A DNA stretch of 53,127 nt from Candidatus Gottesmanbacteria bacterium GW2011_GWC1_43_10 (GTDB taxonomy: Bacteria; Patescibacteriota; Microgenomatia; UBA10105), in contig LCEX01000004.1 in NCBI GenBank assembly GCA_000995415.1, forward strand, positions 1-53,127. The letters run 5' to 3'. The translations under genes were made by a program, and so were the position numbers. Below, one piece after another: positions 31,565 to 41,698 of this stretch; position 1 is the first letter of the stretch, and every line of letters begins with the position of its first letter. The notes under the pieces are model-generated. The model was not told where the DNA came from. It was given only the letters and a program-made list of their open reading frames with translations, and made no database searches.

Positions 31565-33706
31565 ATGAAATTTCAACTTTCTTCTCCTTTTGTGCCCACC
31601 GGAGACCAACCGCAGGCAATTGGCCAGTTGGTCAAAGGCTTACGCTCTAGCGCAGCCGAACAAGTGCTTTTGGGCGTGACCGGCAGCGGCAAGACCTTTA
31701 CCATGGCCAATGTCATCTCCCATATCCAAAAACCGACACTCGTGATTTCACACAACAAAACTCTGGCTGCCCAACTATATCAGGAATTCAAAAGCTTTTT
31801 TCCCCAAAATGCCGTGTGTTACTTTGTCTCCTACTATGATTATTACCAGCCTGAAGCCTATATTCCCCAATCCGATACCTATATCGAAAAAGAAACCGAG
31901 ATCAATGAAGAAATTGACAAACTGCGTTTGGCTGCAACCACCAATTTGCTGACGCGACCAGATACGTTGATTGTCGCTTCGGTTTCCTGTATTTACAATA
32001 TCGGTTCACCCAAAGAATACGGCGAATTCATTTTGGAACTTCGGCCGGGAGTGAAGGTCGAACCCAGATCGATTCTCGCGCGCTTAGTAGAACTCCAATA
32101 CCTGCGTTCTGACTTTGATTTTCGGCGGGGGACTTTCAGGTGGCGCGGAGACACTATCGATGTCTTTCCCGCCTATGAAGATACCGGAGTTAGGATCGTG
32201 ATGACTCAAGACCGCATCCAAAGGCTAGCCAAACTGGATCCGGTTACCGGTAATTTGCTCGAAGAGTTGCCGCTTTTAGTGTTATATCCGGCTAAGCACT
32301 ATATGACTGATATTGCCAAACACAAAGAGGTATTTAAGCAAATTGAAAAAGATTTGGACGAGCAAGTCAAAAGATTTAAACAGGCTGGTAAACTAGTGGA
32401 AGCCCAAAGACTTTCCCAAAAAGTCCACTATGACCTGGAGATGATCCAAGAGGTAGGTTTTGTTAACGGGATAGAAAATTATTCGCGCTATTTTGATGGC
32501 CGAAGGCCGGGAGAACCACCGTTTTCCCTGTTTGATTATTTTCAGGAAAAATATGGCGCTGACTGGCTATTGTTTGTCGATGAATCACACATGACTATTC
32601 CGCAAATTCGTGGCATGTACCACGGAGACCAGTCGCGTAAACAGACACTGGTTAACTTTGGTTTCAGATTGGAAGCAGCCATGGACAATCGCCCTTTACG
32701 CTTTGACGAATTTTTGCGGCGCATCCCGCAAACGGTTTATGTCAGTGCGACACCTGATGAGTGGGAAATAGGGAGAGCTAAAACTGCAGCACAAACAGTT
32801 AAAAACGTCATTCTGGGGAGGAGCGTAAGCGACGACTCCAGAATCTCGTCCAAGACTACCGAAAAAACGGATTCTGGACACGCTTCGCTTGCCAGAATGA
32901 CGAAATATTCAGGCGTCATTGAGCAACTTATTCGACCCACAGGTTTGGTTGATCCGATCATCTCTATCCGTCCGGTGGCCGGTCAGATCGATGATTTGAT
33001 TCGAGAAATTGAAAAACGTGTAGCCAAAAAAGAACGGGTGTTGGTGACGACTTTAACCAAACGTATGGCCGAGGATTTATCTGCCTATTTGGATGAAAAA
33101 AACCTCAAAGTCCAGTATCTACATTCAGACGTCCAGACGCTTGAGCGAAGTGACATTTTAGATGATCTGCGCCAGGGAAAATACGACGTGTTGGTAGGTA
33201 TCAATTTACTTCGGGAAGGCTTGGATCTGCCAGAGGTTTCGCTGGTCGCCATTTTGGATGCGGATAAGGAAGGATTTTTGCGGAGCCGCGTGTCTTTGGT
33301 TCAGGTCATGGGCCGAGCCGCCCGGCATGTGGCCGGAAGTGTGATCATGTATGCCGATACGGTGACCAAATCCATGCGTGGGGCGATCGATGAAGTCAAC
33401 CGCCGCCGGCAAATCCAGTTGGACTATAACCAAAAACACAAGGTAACACCGCAGTCGATCCATAAGCCGGTGCGCGAGAAATTGGCACCTATTGAAACTC
33501 GCACAGTTGAAATGTGGAAAAAAACTTGGTCAGATCCGGTTCTGGATATGCAAAAAATTGATCTTAATGCCCTGACTCCGCAGGATCGGAACAAATTTAT
33601 CAAAAAGCTGGAAGTCGAAATGCGCGCCGCAGCCACCGAGTTGAACTTCGAACTCGCTGCCCAAATCAGGGACAAGGTAAGGGAACTCAAATCCAAGGCT
33701 ATTTAG
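31565..33706 (+). CDS. uvrB: UvrABC system protein B
   Basis: The damage-verification helicase of nucleotide excision repair; it is loaded by UvrA and recruits UvrC. The Walker A motif is GVTGSGKTFTMANV, the beta-hairpin is YYDYYQPEAYIP, the DExx box is FVDESHM, and the helicase motifs INLLREGLDLPEVSLVAI and QVMGRAARH follow. The C-terminal UVR motif (ELNFELAAQIRDKVRELK) is present. Length 713 aa is about 40 more than E. coli UvrB. The excess includes residues about 415-447, translated from a palindromic repeat. It is divergent from lexA and probably SOS-regulated. Confidence 0.96.
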   Translation: MKFQLSSPFVPTGDQPQAIGQLVKGLRSSAAEQVLLGVTGSGKTFTMANVISHIQKPTLVISHNKTLAAQLYQEFKSFFPQNAVCYFVSYYDYYQPEAYIPQSDTYIEKETEINEEIDKLRLAATTNLLTRPDTLIVASVSCIYNIGSPKEYGEFILELRPGVKVEPRSILARLVELQYLRSDFDFRRGTFRWRGDTIDVFPAYEDTGVRIVMTQDRIQRLAKLDPVTGNLLEELPLLVLYPAKHYMTDIAKHKEVFKQIEKDLDEQVKRFKQAGKLVEAQRLSQKVHYDLEMIQEVGFVNGIENYSRYFDGRRPGEPPFSLFDYFQEKYGADWLLFVDESHMTIPQIRGMYHGDQSRKQTLVNFGFRLEAAMDNRPLRFDEFLRRIPQTVYVSATPDEWEIGRAKTAAQTVKNVILGRSVSDDSRISSKTTEKTDSGHASLARMTKYSGVIEQLIRPTGLVDPIISIRPVAGQIDDLIREIEKRVAKKERVLVTTLTKRMAEDLSAYLDEKNLKVQYLHSDVQTLERSDILDDLRQGKYDVLVGINLLREGLDLPEVSLVAILDADKEGFLRSRVSLVQVMGRAARHVAGSVIMYADTVTKSMRGAIDEVNRRRQIQLDYNQKHKVTPQSIHKPVREKLAPIETRTVEMWKKTWSDPVLDMQKIDLNALTPQDRNKFIKKLEVEMRAAATELNFELAAQIRDKVRELKSKAI
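32807..32901. repeat. GTCAT...ATGAC palindromic element inside uvrB (in frame)
   Basis: The outer ends GTCATTCTGG and CCAGAATGAC are perfect 10-bp inverted repeats. Inside are two ATTCTGG...CCAGAAT hairpins. The 95-bp element stays open in the uvrB frame and codes for a Ser/Lys/Thr-rich peptide placed just before VIEQLIRPTG. Confidence 0.88.
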
Positions 33707-34211
33707 ACTTAGGGTTAAATGGAGTGATGGTTATCATGAAACCGGATCTTCCCAAATCCGCCTTCATTCCATTTGCAGTTGCCATGGCTGCCGCAGCCAT
33801 TTCTCTTAGATTTGTATATTGATATCTATTACCAACATGTAACTCTCTATTAAGAATTATCTCAGAACCATCGTATATTCCACCAAAATCTATAAAGGTG
33901 TTACCATACAGTCCTAATAATGGTAATCCAACTTGTTGTAAAATAGTATCGGCTAGCGTTGATTTTAACCTAACCCGATTAAATTCTCCGCATTGCCTGG
34001 CAAAATCAGAAGAATATTCATTCGTAACTAGTGGCAATCTAGCTGATCCCGAGCCAATTGGTCCATCATAAAAAGGGTATACGTATCCCTTTAATTGTTG
34101 GCCATTGGGGGAATCAAAAGTGACCGCAAAGTAGTCACCGTCCACACTGGCTTCCATCCATTGTTGTACTGCAGCTTCCAATTCTTGAGGACTTGGTCTT
34201 GGTACACTCAT
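33699..34211 (-). CDS. Hypothetical protein
   Basis: A 170-aa soluble-looking protein with no signal peptide. It begins SVPRPSPQELEAAVQQWMEA and continues with a Gly- and aromatic-rich middle. It is convergent with uvrB (8-bp overlap). A/T-rich codon use and simple spacing support a real gene, but I recognise no family or motif. Confidence 0.55.
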   Translation of the reverse strand: MSVPRPSPQELEAAVQQWMEASVDGDYFAVTFDSPNGQQLKGYVYPFYDGPIGSGSARLPLVTNEYSSDFARQCGEFNRVRLKSTLADTILQQVGLPLLGLYGNTFIDFGGIYDGSEIILNRELHVGNRYQYTNLREMAAAAMATANGMKADLGRSGFMITITPFNPKSK

Positions 34212-34265
34212 ATGTAGAAGGAAAAAGACAGATTTACGTGTATATTAGCGCATTTTTCCTGATTG

Positions 34266-35273
34266 TCAATTGCTTTCGGGATTCTGGGACAAGATTTCTT
34301 TAATTTTTTCCGCTGCGGCGCTGGCGACGATTTCGTTGCCAAAGGCAGAAAGATGTGAATTTAAAGGCATGAGATACAAAGACTTAGGGTATGGATTAGC
34401 CTGAAAAATCGGTAATAAATCGAGTTTTGGCCGATCTGCGGGAAATTTCTCAATAATTTTGACTTGAGGAAAATAGGTCGAGTTTTCGACCTCCTGAATA
34501 TACGCTGGTAGGAAAAGATATAAAAGTTTGATGTGTTGGTCATCTGCTAGTTTTAATAACCCTTTCAGGTCTTCAAGATATGCTGGTAAAAATTGCAGAT
34601 CACTTTGGTCAGGTGCAGTGGTTGGTTTGATATCTTTTTGCACTTTTGGCAATGTCCAGTTTTTAGCCAGTTGTCTCACTTCAGCCAAAATCGCACTTTT
34701 TCGAGCCAATTTAAGAAGCCACCCCCACCGCGCTTCCGTCCTTTGATGTTGGGCGCGCGAGAAAATCGCCTGCGAAGAGGCTCCATAACGGCTAAGATCT
34801 GCGATATATACTCCTACAACGATCACGTCGGGATTTAGCTTAACTCCTTTTTCTTCGAGGTATTCAAGCTCATCTTTCAAAGTATAACCCGGTATTCCGG
34901 CGTTTAGGACTTCTACCTCAGGATATTTTTGTTTGAGGATTTGTTCCAATTTGCTAGGATACGTATCTTGGTTGTTGACGTACGGGCCAAAAGTAAATGA
35001 ATCGCCGATTGTCAAAATTCGGATTTTGCCAGCGGGTTTGACTAGAGATACGTCTTCGGAGTTTCTTAGTCCCAATGAGTTAGTGACTACCCGGTAGGGT
35101 AGGAATGGATTTTCACTGGCGATAAAATTTCGGTTAGGCGGCAAATCTCCTAAACCGCTGTTGGAATAGCTCCAAGTATCCAAGTCGCCGGGATTCACCA
35201 CAAATGCTCGTAGCAAAATCTCAAGCGCCAATAGCCAAAGTAAACTAAAGGAAGGAAACTTAAAAATTCTCAC
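34266..35273 (-). CDS. SGNH/GDSL-type hydrolase, membrane-anchored
   Basis: A 335-aa protein with an N-terminal hydrophobic segment (about 8-26) that should act as signal anchor. The nucleophile block is ILTIGDSFTFGPY (Ser92), with AGIPGYTLKDELEYL after it, and the C-terminal LNSHLSAFGNE supplies the catalytic His. This layout is shared by SGNH esterases and acyltransferases acting on surface glycans or lipids (AlgX/DltD-like). No acyltransferase-3 membrane domain is linked. The substrate is unknown; location outside the membrane is inferred from the anchor. Confidence 0.82.
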   Translation of the reverse strand: MRIFKFPSFSLLWLLALEILLRAFVVNPGDLDTWSYSNSGLGDLPPNRNFIASENPFLPYRVVTNSLGLRNSEDVSLVKPAGKIRILTIGDSFTFGPYVNNQDTYPSKLEQILKQKYPEVEVLNAGIPGYTLKDELEYLEEKGVKLNPDVIVVGVYIADLSRYGASSQAIFSRAQHQRTEARWGWLLKLARKSAILAEVRQLAKNWTLPKVQKDIKPTTAPDQSDLQFLPAYLEDLKGLLKLADDQHIKLLYLFLPAYIQEVENSTYFPQVKIIEKFPADRPKLDLLPIFQANPYPKSLYLMPLNSHLSAFGNEIVASAAAEKIKEILSQNPESN

Positions 35274-35364
35274 AGAGGAATTATCTCATATATCTTCCCA
35301 GTTTTTCAGGATTTGTTATAATACGTTTTGCCACGGAACCATCGGTGGTCGTTTGTGATCTTTT

Positions 35365-35485
35365 TTACTTTCTTGCTTGTCCAAGAAAGTAAACAAAGAA
35401 AGACAGCCAGTGAAGGTTTTGCGATTTTTCTAACTTCGGGTAATCAGGGGGATCCCTCGTCCGACCAGCTGGCGGACGTTTCCCC
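35365..35485. repeat. Hairpin-rich leader upstream of uvrA
   Basis: TTACTTTCTTG-CTTGTC-CAAGAAAGTAA (35365-35392) is a perfect 11-bp stem. A second structure at about 35447-35485 pairs GGGGA/TCCCC and CGTCCG/CGGACG around ACCAGCTGG. Both look like dispersed repeats placed upstream of uvrA. They happen to be open in the uvrA frame but are not homologous to UvrA. Confidence 0.65.
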
Positions 35486-35549
35486 ACTTTTACCACTCAG
35501 TAAGAAAAATTGCGCAAAACACTTCAAATGGCAAGGTGCAAAATACATT

Positions 35550-38468
35550 ATGGATCAATTTATAAAGGTCCGGGGAGCCAGGCAGCACAATCTCAAAAAC
35601 ATCAACTTGGATATTCCCAAAAACAAATTGGTAGTATTTACGGGTCTCTCGGGAAGTGGTAAATCGTCTTTGGCCTTTGACACGATTTATGCCGAAGGCC
35701 AGCGCCGGTATGTCGAGTCGCTTTCAAGTTATGCCCGGCAATTCTTGGGGATCATGAGTAAGCCGGATGTGGATAGTATTGATGGTTTATCACCGGCTAT
35801 TTCCATTGACCAAAAAGCCACTTCACATAACCCGCGTTCGACAGTCGGTACAGTCACGGAAATTTATGACTATCTGCGTCTCTTGTTTGCCCGCATCGGA
35901 CATCCACATTGTCCAAACTGTGGCCGCGAAATAGAGAGACAGTCCCCCGAACAAATAGTCACTTCGATTCTTCGAAGAATCGAAGTATTAAGTGAGGAAA
36001 AAATAACCGGTCAGGCGCAAAGATTCTTGATTCTGTCACCTGTCGTCCGCGACCGCAAAGGCGAATTTTCTTCTTTGTTTGATAATTTGCGAGCCAAGGG
36101 CTATGCAAAAGCCCGTATTGATGGACGGATCATGGATTTAAATGAGGACTTGGTGCTTATAAAAACCAATAAACACACGATTGAAGTCGTGATTGATCGG
36201 GTCTCAGCTACCAAAAAAGAAATGCGGGCTAAATTATTTCAGTCAAATCTCAAAACCCGTTTAACCGAAGCGGTTGAGTCAGCCGCAACTCTATCTGATG
36301 GATTGGTGATAGTGAGCGAAGTGTTAGACAGCGCATTTGAATTTCCGGATAAGCCCAAAAAATTTACCGACCACCTGTTTTCACAAAGATTTGCCTGTCC
36401 GGTATGCAATATCAGTATTCCGGAGATAGAACCGCGGTCATTTAGTTTTAACTCTCCCCACGGAGCTTGTCCGACCTGTTCAGGGATTGGATCGCTTCTG
36501 AAGATCGATCCGGAGCTGGTTTTCAACCCCAATCTGACGATCGCTGAAGGCGGAATTTTGCCCTATTCCAAAATGTTTTTCCATGACACCTGGTTTTCGC
36601 GCCTGATCAAAACTGTGGCTACGGAAAATAAAATCAATTTACGGATCCCGATCCGGGACTTGGACGAAGCTCATAAAAAAGTGTTACTTTCGGGAACAGG
36701 ACAACGTGAATATGAAGTCACCGGCACCAATCGCTTCGGCCGTGTTACCCAAATTTATGAAAAATTTCCCGGGATGCTTACAGATCTCGAACAGAAATTT
36801 AGTCAGACCGAATCCGAATACGTGCGCAGCGAAATTGAAAAATTTATGCGGATTGAAACTTGTCCCACCTGCTACGGAGCCAGGTTGAAGCCGGAAATTC
36901 TGCAAATCACGATTATGCAGAAATCAATAGTCGATATCACTGATATGGCTATTGATCGGGCTCTCACTTGGATCAAACAAATTACGAGTGAATTAACCAC
37001 CCGCGAACAGCAGATCGCAACCATGATCATAAAGGAAATTGTCACCCGTTTCAATTTTTTGGTTTCCGTGGGGCTCAACTATTTGACTTTGGGTAGGACC
37101 GCCAACACCCTTGCCGGTGGGGAAGCCCAGCGTATCCGGTTGGCCTCACAAATCGGCTCGGGCCTGACTGGCGTTTTATATGTTTTGGATGAACCTTCTA
37201 TCGGTTTACACCAACGGGATAATTTTAGACTCATCGCCACTCTCAAATCTTTGCGCGATCTGGGAAATAGCGTGATCGTAGTTGAACATGACCGTGAAAT
37301 CATGGAGGAATCTGATTTGATTTTTGATTTTGGCCCCGGAGCTGGAAATGGCGGTGGCCGAATAGTTTTTAGCGGTACTGCCGAAGAACTGAAAAAATCA
37401 ACTACTCCGACCGGTAAGTATCTACGCGATCCGGATCTGATCCGGGTTTCTCCCCGACCCCAAAGCGTAACGCGTGAGTTGCGTCTGGTTGGAGCCAGCG
37501 CCAACAATTTGAAAAAAGTTGCTGTGGTTTTTCCCTTGGGCAAATTTATTTGTGTCACCGGAGTCTCGGGATCCGGTAAATCTACCTTGGTTAGCGAAAC
37601 CTTGTATCCGGCCCTCGCTGCCTCACATCGTTCCTATTTTCGGACTAAACCAGGGAAATACACGAGTTTAACCGGCACAGAATATGTAGACAAAGTTATC
37701 TTGGTAGATCAATCACCGATTGGACGCACGCCCAAAAGCAATCCGGCCACTTATACCGGAGTATTCACGTTTATGCGCGACCTGTTTACCCAACTACCCG
37801 AAGCCAAAGTCCGCGGCTACCGGCCGGGCAGATTTTCTTTTAATGTCAAAGGCGGCAGATGTGAGCCCTGTGAAGGCGAAGGCCAAATCAAAATCGAGAT
37901 GCAATTTTTATCAGACGTTTATGTCACTTGTGAAGTTTGTCACGGAAGGCGTTACAACAGCGAAACGCTTGAAGTGCATTATAAAAGTAAATCTATTGCC
38001 GACGTACTGGAAATGACTGTTGGTGAGGCGGTGAGCTTCTTCAACCACTTTCCGCCGATTGCGCAAAAACTGGCCACATTAAATGACGTAGGATTGGGTT
38101 ACATCAAGCTGGGACAACCGGCGCCGACACTTTCCGGCGGAGAGTCGCAGCGCGTCAAACTGGCTTCCGAACTCAGTAAGCGCCAAACCGGCAGCACGGT
38201 TTATATTTTAGATGAACCCACGACAGGTTTACATTTTGCTGATATCCAGAAATTGTTGGTAGTCTTGGCTCGGCTGGTTGACAAGGGAAACACCGTCATC
38301 GTCATCGAGCACAATTTGGATGTCATCAAAAATGCCGATTACATCATCGACCTGGGACCGGAAGGCGGAGACGGAGGCGGGGAAGTGATAGCTACAGGCA
38401 GCCCGCGCGAAATCTCCCAAACCCGAGCTTCTGCTACTGGACAGTATCTCCGGAAGTTTTTAGAATGA
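35550..38468 (+). CDS. uvrA: UvrABC system protein A
   Basis: The damage-recognition ATPase of nucleotide excision repair. Two ABC modules are visible: Walker [15 protein letters not shown] with signature [13 protein letters not shown] and Walker [11 protein letters not shown], then [15 protein letters not shown] with [13 protein letters not shown] and [10 protein letters not shown]. Zinc-finger cysteine pairs occur in [17 protein letters not shown] and CEPC/CEVC. The ATG at 35550 ([18 protein letters not shown]) is the homologous start; the frame is open 222 bp further upstream through repeats. Length 972 aa. A perfect 26-bp palindrome at 35961-35986 is translated within the protein (SILRRIEV). 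Confidence 0.97.
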   Translation: MDQFIKVRGARQHNLKNINLDIPKNKLVVFTGLSGSGKSSLAFDTIYAEGQRRYVESLSSYARQFLGIMSKPDVDSIDGLSPAISIDQKATSHNPRSTVGTVTEIYDYLRLLFARIGHPHCPNCGREIERQSPEQIVTSILRRIEVLSEEKITGQAQRFLILSPVVRDRKGEFSSLFDNLRAKGYAKARIDGRIMDLNEDLVLIKTNKHTIEVVIDRVSATKKEMRAKLFQSNLKTRLTEAVESAATLSDGLVIVSEVLDSAFEFPDKPKKFTDHLFSQRFACPVCNISIPEIEPRSFSFNSPHGACPTCSGIGSLLKIDPELVFNPNLTIAEGGILPYSKMFFHDTWFSRLIKTVATENKINLRIPIRDLDEAHKKVLLSGTGQREYEVTGTNRFGRVTQIYEKFPGMLTDLEQKFSQTESEYVRSEIEKFMRIETCPTCYGARLKPEILQITIMQKSIVDITDMAIDRALTWIKQITSELTTREQQIATMIIKEIVTRFNFLVSVGLNYLTLGRTANTLAGGEAQRIRLASQIGSGLTGVLYVLDEPSIGLHQRDNFRLIATLKSLRDLGNSVIVVEHDREIMEESDLIFDFGPGAGNGGGRIVFSGTAEELKKSTTPTGKYLRDPDLIRVSPRPQSVTRELRLVGASANNLKKVAVVFPLGKFICVTGVSGSGKSTLVSETLYPALAASHRSYFRTKPGKYTSLTGTEYVDKVILVDQSPIGRTPKSNPATYTGVFTFMRDLFTQLPEAKVRGYRPGRFSFNVKGGRCEPCEGEGQIKIEMQFLSDVYVTCEVCHGRRYNSETLEVHYKSKSIADVLEMTVGEAVSFFNHFPPIAQKLATLNDVGLGYIKLGQPAPTLSGGESQRVKLASELSKRQTGSTVYILDEPTTGLHFADIQKLLVVLARLVDKGNTVIVIEHNLDVIKNADYIIDLGPEGGDGGGEVIATGSPREISQTRASATGQYLRKFLE
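35961..35986. repeat. Perfect 26-bp palindrome inside uvrA (in frame)
   Basis: The sequence ACTTCGATTC-TTCGAA-GAATCGAAGT reads identically on both strands. It codes for part of SILRRIEV, in a region where UvrA is about ten residues longer than expected between the first zinc-finger half and [13 protein letters not shown] degenerate relative (ACTTCGA...TCGAAGT) lies between pcm and ppsA near 21230-21255. Confidence 0.8.
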
Positions 38469-38562
38469 AAATATATGTTACATTGCTAGATTGCTACATT
38501 GTTAAAGCCTAGGTTAAAGTATGTCTTCACGTGAACCATCAAACAATTTAACAACAAAAACA

Positions 38563-40368
38563 ATGAAATTAAAGTTGCTATTTTTTTTGGTATTATTATT
38601 TGCTTTAGTCAACTATTCAACTAAAAAAGTTTTTGCCGCTGATTTCGATTTTGCCTACGACGTGTCTTATACGGTCGCAACCTCAAGCCGTACTCGGGTA
38701 GATCAAAATATAACGATCACCAACCGGGTGAGTAACTACTACACCAGTAAATATACTCTGGTGATTGCGTCTGATAATGTCGAAAATGTGCAGGCAAGCG
38801 ATCCGATGGGCGAAATCATTCCGGAAGTGACCCGAACTTCAAGGGAGACTTCGATCAGTTTGATTTTTAATGCCAAAGTCGTCGGCCAAAATCAAAAGCT
38901 CAAATTCAAATTAAGTTACGATAGTCTGGATATCGCCCAAAAAAAAGGTCGGATTTGGGAAGTGATCATTCCCGGTATCGATAAAACTGAGGAAATAGCC
39001 GATTACACAGTGCGGTTGACTGTACCGCCTGATTTTGGCCAACTCGCTTACCGGTCTCCCCAGTCGGCGGTTGCCGGAGTCTGGACTTGGAGTGAATTTG
39101 GCGGTCGGGGAATCACAGTGGCTTACGGTGATTACCAAAATTTTAATTACAATTTGATTTATCATTTGGAAAATTTAAATTCCCGTGCCGAAATCCAGGA
39201 AATCACTTTGCCACCGGATACGGAGTTACAGAAAGTGGTCATCAATCGGTTGTCCGAATTACCACTCAATGTGAAATTGGATCGGGACGGTAACTGGTTA
39301 GCTCAATATCGTCTAAACCCTCGGGAAAAGAAAAAAATTGTCGCCGAGGGCAATATTTTGATTTTTCCCAATTTTCAACTTCCGGCAAAAAAACTTTCCG
39401 CTGCCGAAGTCAAACTTTATACACAAAGCCAGCCCTATTGGGAACAAACACCGGAAATCAAAGCTCTCGCCCAAAAACTAAAAACACCACGGGCAATTTA
39501 TGACTATGTAGTAAATACTCTCAACTATGATTACCAAAGGTTAAAACCTGGGATCGAACGCTTGGGAGCTACTAAGGCTTTGGCCAGTCCCCAATCTGCT
39601 GTTTGCACAGAATTTAGTGACTTATTTATCGCTCTGGCTCGGACTGCCGGGATACCGGCCCGAGAACTCCATGGATATGCTTATACCACCAACAGCCGGT
39701 TACAACCGTTATCACTAGGCAACGATATTTTGCACGCCTGGCCTGAATATTATGATGAGGTGACCAAAACCTGGATACAGGTTGACCCGACTTGGGAAAA
39801 TACAACCAAGGGAGTTGATTATTTCACAAAATTGGACTTTAACCACATCACGTTTGCCATTTTGGGAGAAAAAAGTGATTACCCGTATCCGGCAGGAGCT
39901 TTCAAAGGCGATACCGATACCAAAGACGTATTTATGGATTTTTCCAATACGCCAATTGATTTGCCCGAACCTCAATACCAAGTTCGCTTCGATTTTCCGA
40001 CTCGAGCGGTCTCCGGACAAAAGTTGAGCGGAAAAATTCGCTTGCAAAATACCGGTAGTGTTCTATTGGAACCCAAAAATGCGGATATGACTACCACCCT
40101 CAAATTTACTTCCAGTTTGACGGAAGTGACAGCAGTTCCTCCGTTTGGTACTTTGGAAATACCATTTAAAGTCACCAGTGAACCGGCATTTAAGACTTCC
40201 ACCGGCAAAATCGAACTCAATCTTAACGGTAGCCAATTTGACCAAACTGTGACTTTACGCCCTTTTTACTGGGCTTACTTGCCTTGGGCTGGATTCATTT
40301 TTGTTGCCATTTTAGTCTCTTTTGTTATACTGGGCCGTCATGGACCAAAAACTGCGCACCCAAATTAG
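38563..40368 (+). CDS. Secreted transglutaminase-like (cysteine protease fold) membrane protein
   Basis: Signal peptide at the start (MKLKLLFFLVLLFALVN, then a likely cut after VFAA), a long beta-rich extracellular part, a transglutaminase core, and a C-terminal membrane helix (AYLPWAGFIFVAILVSFVIL). The catalytic triad, numbered from the alternative start at 38521, is Cys362 (SAVCTEFSDLF), His405 (NDILHAWPEYY) and Asp422 (QVDPTWEN). The ATG at 38563 is chosen because it opens directly with the signal peptide. Such proteins may crosslink or cleave surface proteins. The 3' end overlaps uvrC by 29 bp. Confidence 0.85.
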   Translation: MKLKLLFFLVLLFALVNYSTKKVFAADFDFAYDVSYTVATSSRTRVDQNITITNRVSNYYTSKYTLVIASDNVENVQASDPMGEIIPEVTRTSRETSISLIFNAKVVGQNQKLKFKLSYDSLDIAQKKGRIWEVIIPGIDKTEEIADYTVRLTVPPDFGQLAYRSPQSAVAGVWTWSEFGGRGITVAYGDYQNFNYNLIYHLENLNSRAEIQEITLPPDTELQKVVINRLSELPLNVKLDRDGNWLAQYRLNPREKKKIVAEGNILIFPNFQLPAKKLSAAEVKLYTQSQPYWEQTPEIKALAQKLKTPRAIYDYVVNTLNYDYQRLKPGIERLGATKALASPQSAVCTEFSDLFIALARTAGIPARELHGYAYTTNSRLQPLSLGNDILHAWPEYYDEVTKTWIQVDPTWENTTKGVDYFTKLDFNHITFAILGEKSDYPYPAGAFKGDTDTKDVFMDFSNTPIDLPEPQYQVRFDFPTRAVSGQKLSGKIRLQNTGSVLLEPKNADMTTTLKFTSSLTEVTAVPPFGTLEIPFKVTSEPAFKTSTGKIELNLNGSQFDQTVTLRPFYWAYLPWAGFIFVAILVSFVILGRHGPKTAHPN

Positions 40369-41677
40369 ACTCTTACCCCGCCGGCCGGGGGTTTATTTAT
40401 ACAAAAATAGGTTCGACCAGGTCTTGTATGTCGGCAAAGCCTTAAATCTATACGCGCGGGGCCTGTCCTATCTTGACCCCCAAGTTCCCACCAAAACTCG
40501 ATTGTTACTTGACCAGGCCACTCACATCGATCACATCGAAACCGGTTCAGAATTTTTAGCCCTGATTCTCGAGGCAAATTTAATCAAAGCCCACCGGCCG
40601 AAATACAATATCGTCTTTCGCGATGACAAAAGTTATCTCTATGTTTTTATCTCCATCGGCGAAACCTATCCCAAGATTTTTACTACTAGAAAACCCAAGA
40701 TCAATACGCAAAAATGGGAAATGTACGAAAATTGGCGCGGGCAATACTTTGGCCCTTTTCCTTCTAGTACCAGTATCAAGCGTATACTGCGCTACTTGCG
40801 CCGGATTTTCCCATACTGCCAGCAAAAAACTTTGGGAACTAGGGCGTGTTTTTATAGTCATATTGGCTTATGTGATCCTTGTCCCGGCAATATCATCAAG
40901 GTCTCCGATTCAGTAAAACAAAAGCAACTTACGCGTAGTTATCGCCAAAATGTGCTAGCTATCAAACGGATATTCGCCGGAAAGTACCCCTTAGTCGTAA
41001 CCCAACTTGAAAAAGGGATGAAAAGAGCGGCCTCGGAAAACCAGTTTGAGATGGCGGCTCAATTTCGCGACCAACTCATGTCTTTGAAAAGATTGACGGA
41101 AAAAACTGATATTTCCGGATTTTTGACAAACCCCAATTTTTATTCCGAACAACAGCATTTGGCTATAGATGAACTTAAAAATCTTTTGCTGCCTTACTTT
41201 CCCAAATTGAAAACCTTAGGAAAAATCGAAGGTTATGATATTTCCAATTTCGGAGGTCAACACGCAGTAGGCGCTCAAACCGTGTTTGTGCACGGCGTGC
41301 CCGAGCCCAAACTCTACCGCCGCTACCGTATCAAATTGCCACCGCGACCAAATGACGTAGCCATGATGCGAGAAATGCTTATCCGTCGCCTCAAACATCC
41401 AGACTGGATTTACCCAGAACTCGTAGTGGTTGACGGCGGTAAACCCCAAGTTGGGGCCATCAGCGACCTATTTAAGTCACTCAAAGTTGATTTGCCAATC
41501 ATTGGGCTCGCAAAACGCGAAGAGGAAGTGGTGATCCAGACAGCTGCCGATTGGGAAATATTGACTTTGCCTCGCCGCAGTCTAGCTCTACTTCTTTTAC
41601 AGAAACTACGCGATGAGACGCATCGATTTGCTGTCTCTTACCACCGTAAGCGCCGGTCTTTGACGTGGAAGAGGTAA
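40340..41677 (+). CDS. uvrC: UvrABC system protein C, short form
   Basis: The dual-incision nuclease of excision repair. The N-terminal GIY-YIG domain has RRPGVYLYKN and VLYVGKALNL. A UVR-type helix (ENQFEMAAQFRDQLMSLKR) binds UvrB. The C-terminal RNase-H-like endonuclease has KIEGYDISNFGG, VVVDGGKPQVGA and RDETHRFAVSYHRKRR. It ends there, at 445 aa, whereas typical UvrC (about 600 aa) continues with a tandem HhH DNA-binding region. No HhH-like frame follows, so this is a natural short form rather than an obvious frameshift. The start at 40340 lies inside the preceding gene. Confidence 0.93.
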   Translation: MDQKLRTQIRLLPRRPGVYLYKNRFDQVLYVGKALNLYARGLSYLDPQVPTKTRLLLDQATHIDHIETGSEFLALILEANLIKAHRPKYNIVFRDDKSYLYVFISIGETYPKIFTTRKPKINTQKWEMYENWRGQYFGPFPSSTSIKRILRYLRRIFPYCQQKTLGTRACFYSHIGLCDPCPGNIIKVSDSVKQKQLTRSYRQNVLAIKRIFAGKYPLVVTQLEKGMKRAASENQFEMAAQFRDQLMSLKRLTEKTDISGFLTNPNFYSEQQHLAIDELKNLLLPYFPKLKTLGKIEGYDISNFGGQHAVGAQTVFVHGVPEPKLYRRYRIKLPPRPNDVAMMREMLIRRLKHPDWIYPELVVVDGGKPQVGAISDLFKSLKVDLPIIGLAKREEEVVIQTAADWEILTLPRRSLALLLLQKLRDETHRFAVSYHRKRRSLTWKR

Positions 41678-41698
41678 ATTTGTTAGCATGATTATATT

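Noticed and set aside
35328-35549. A 74-codon N-terminal extension of UvrA
   Set aside because: The stretch is made of two hairpin repeats, is not UvrA-like, and a canonical [17 protein letters not shown] start lies at 35550.
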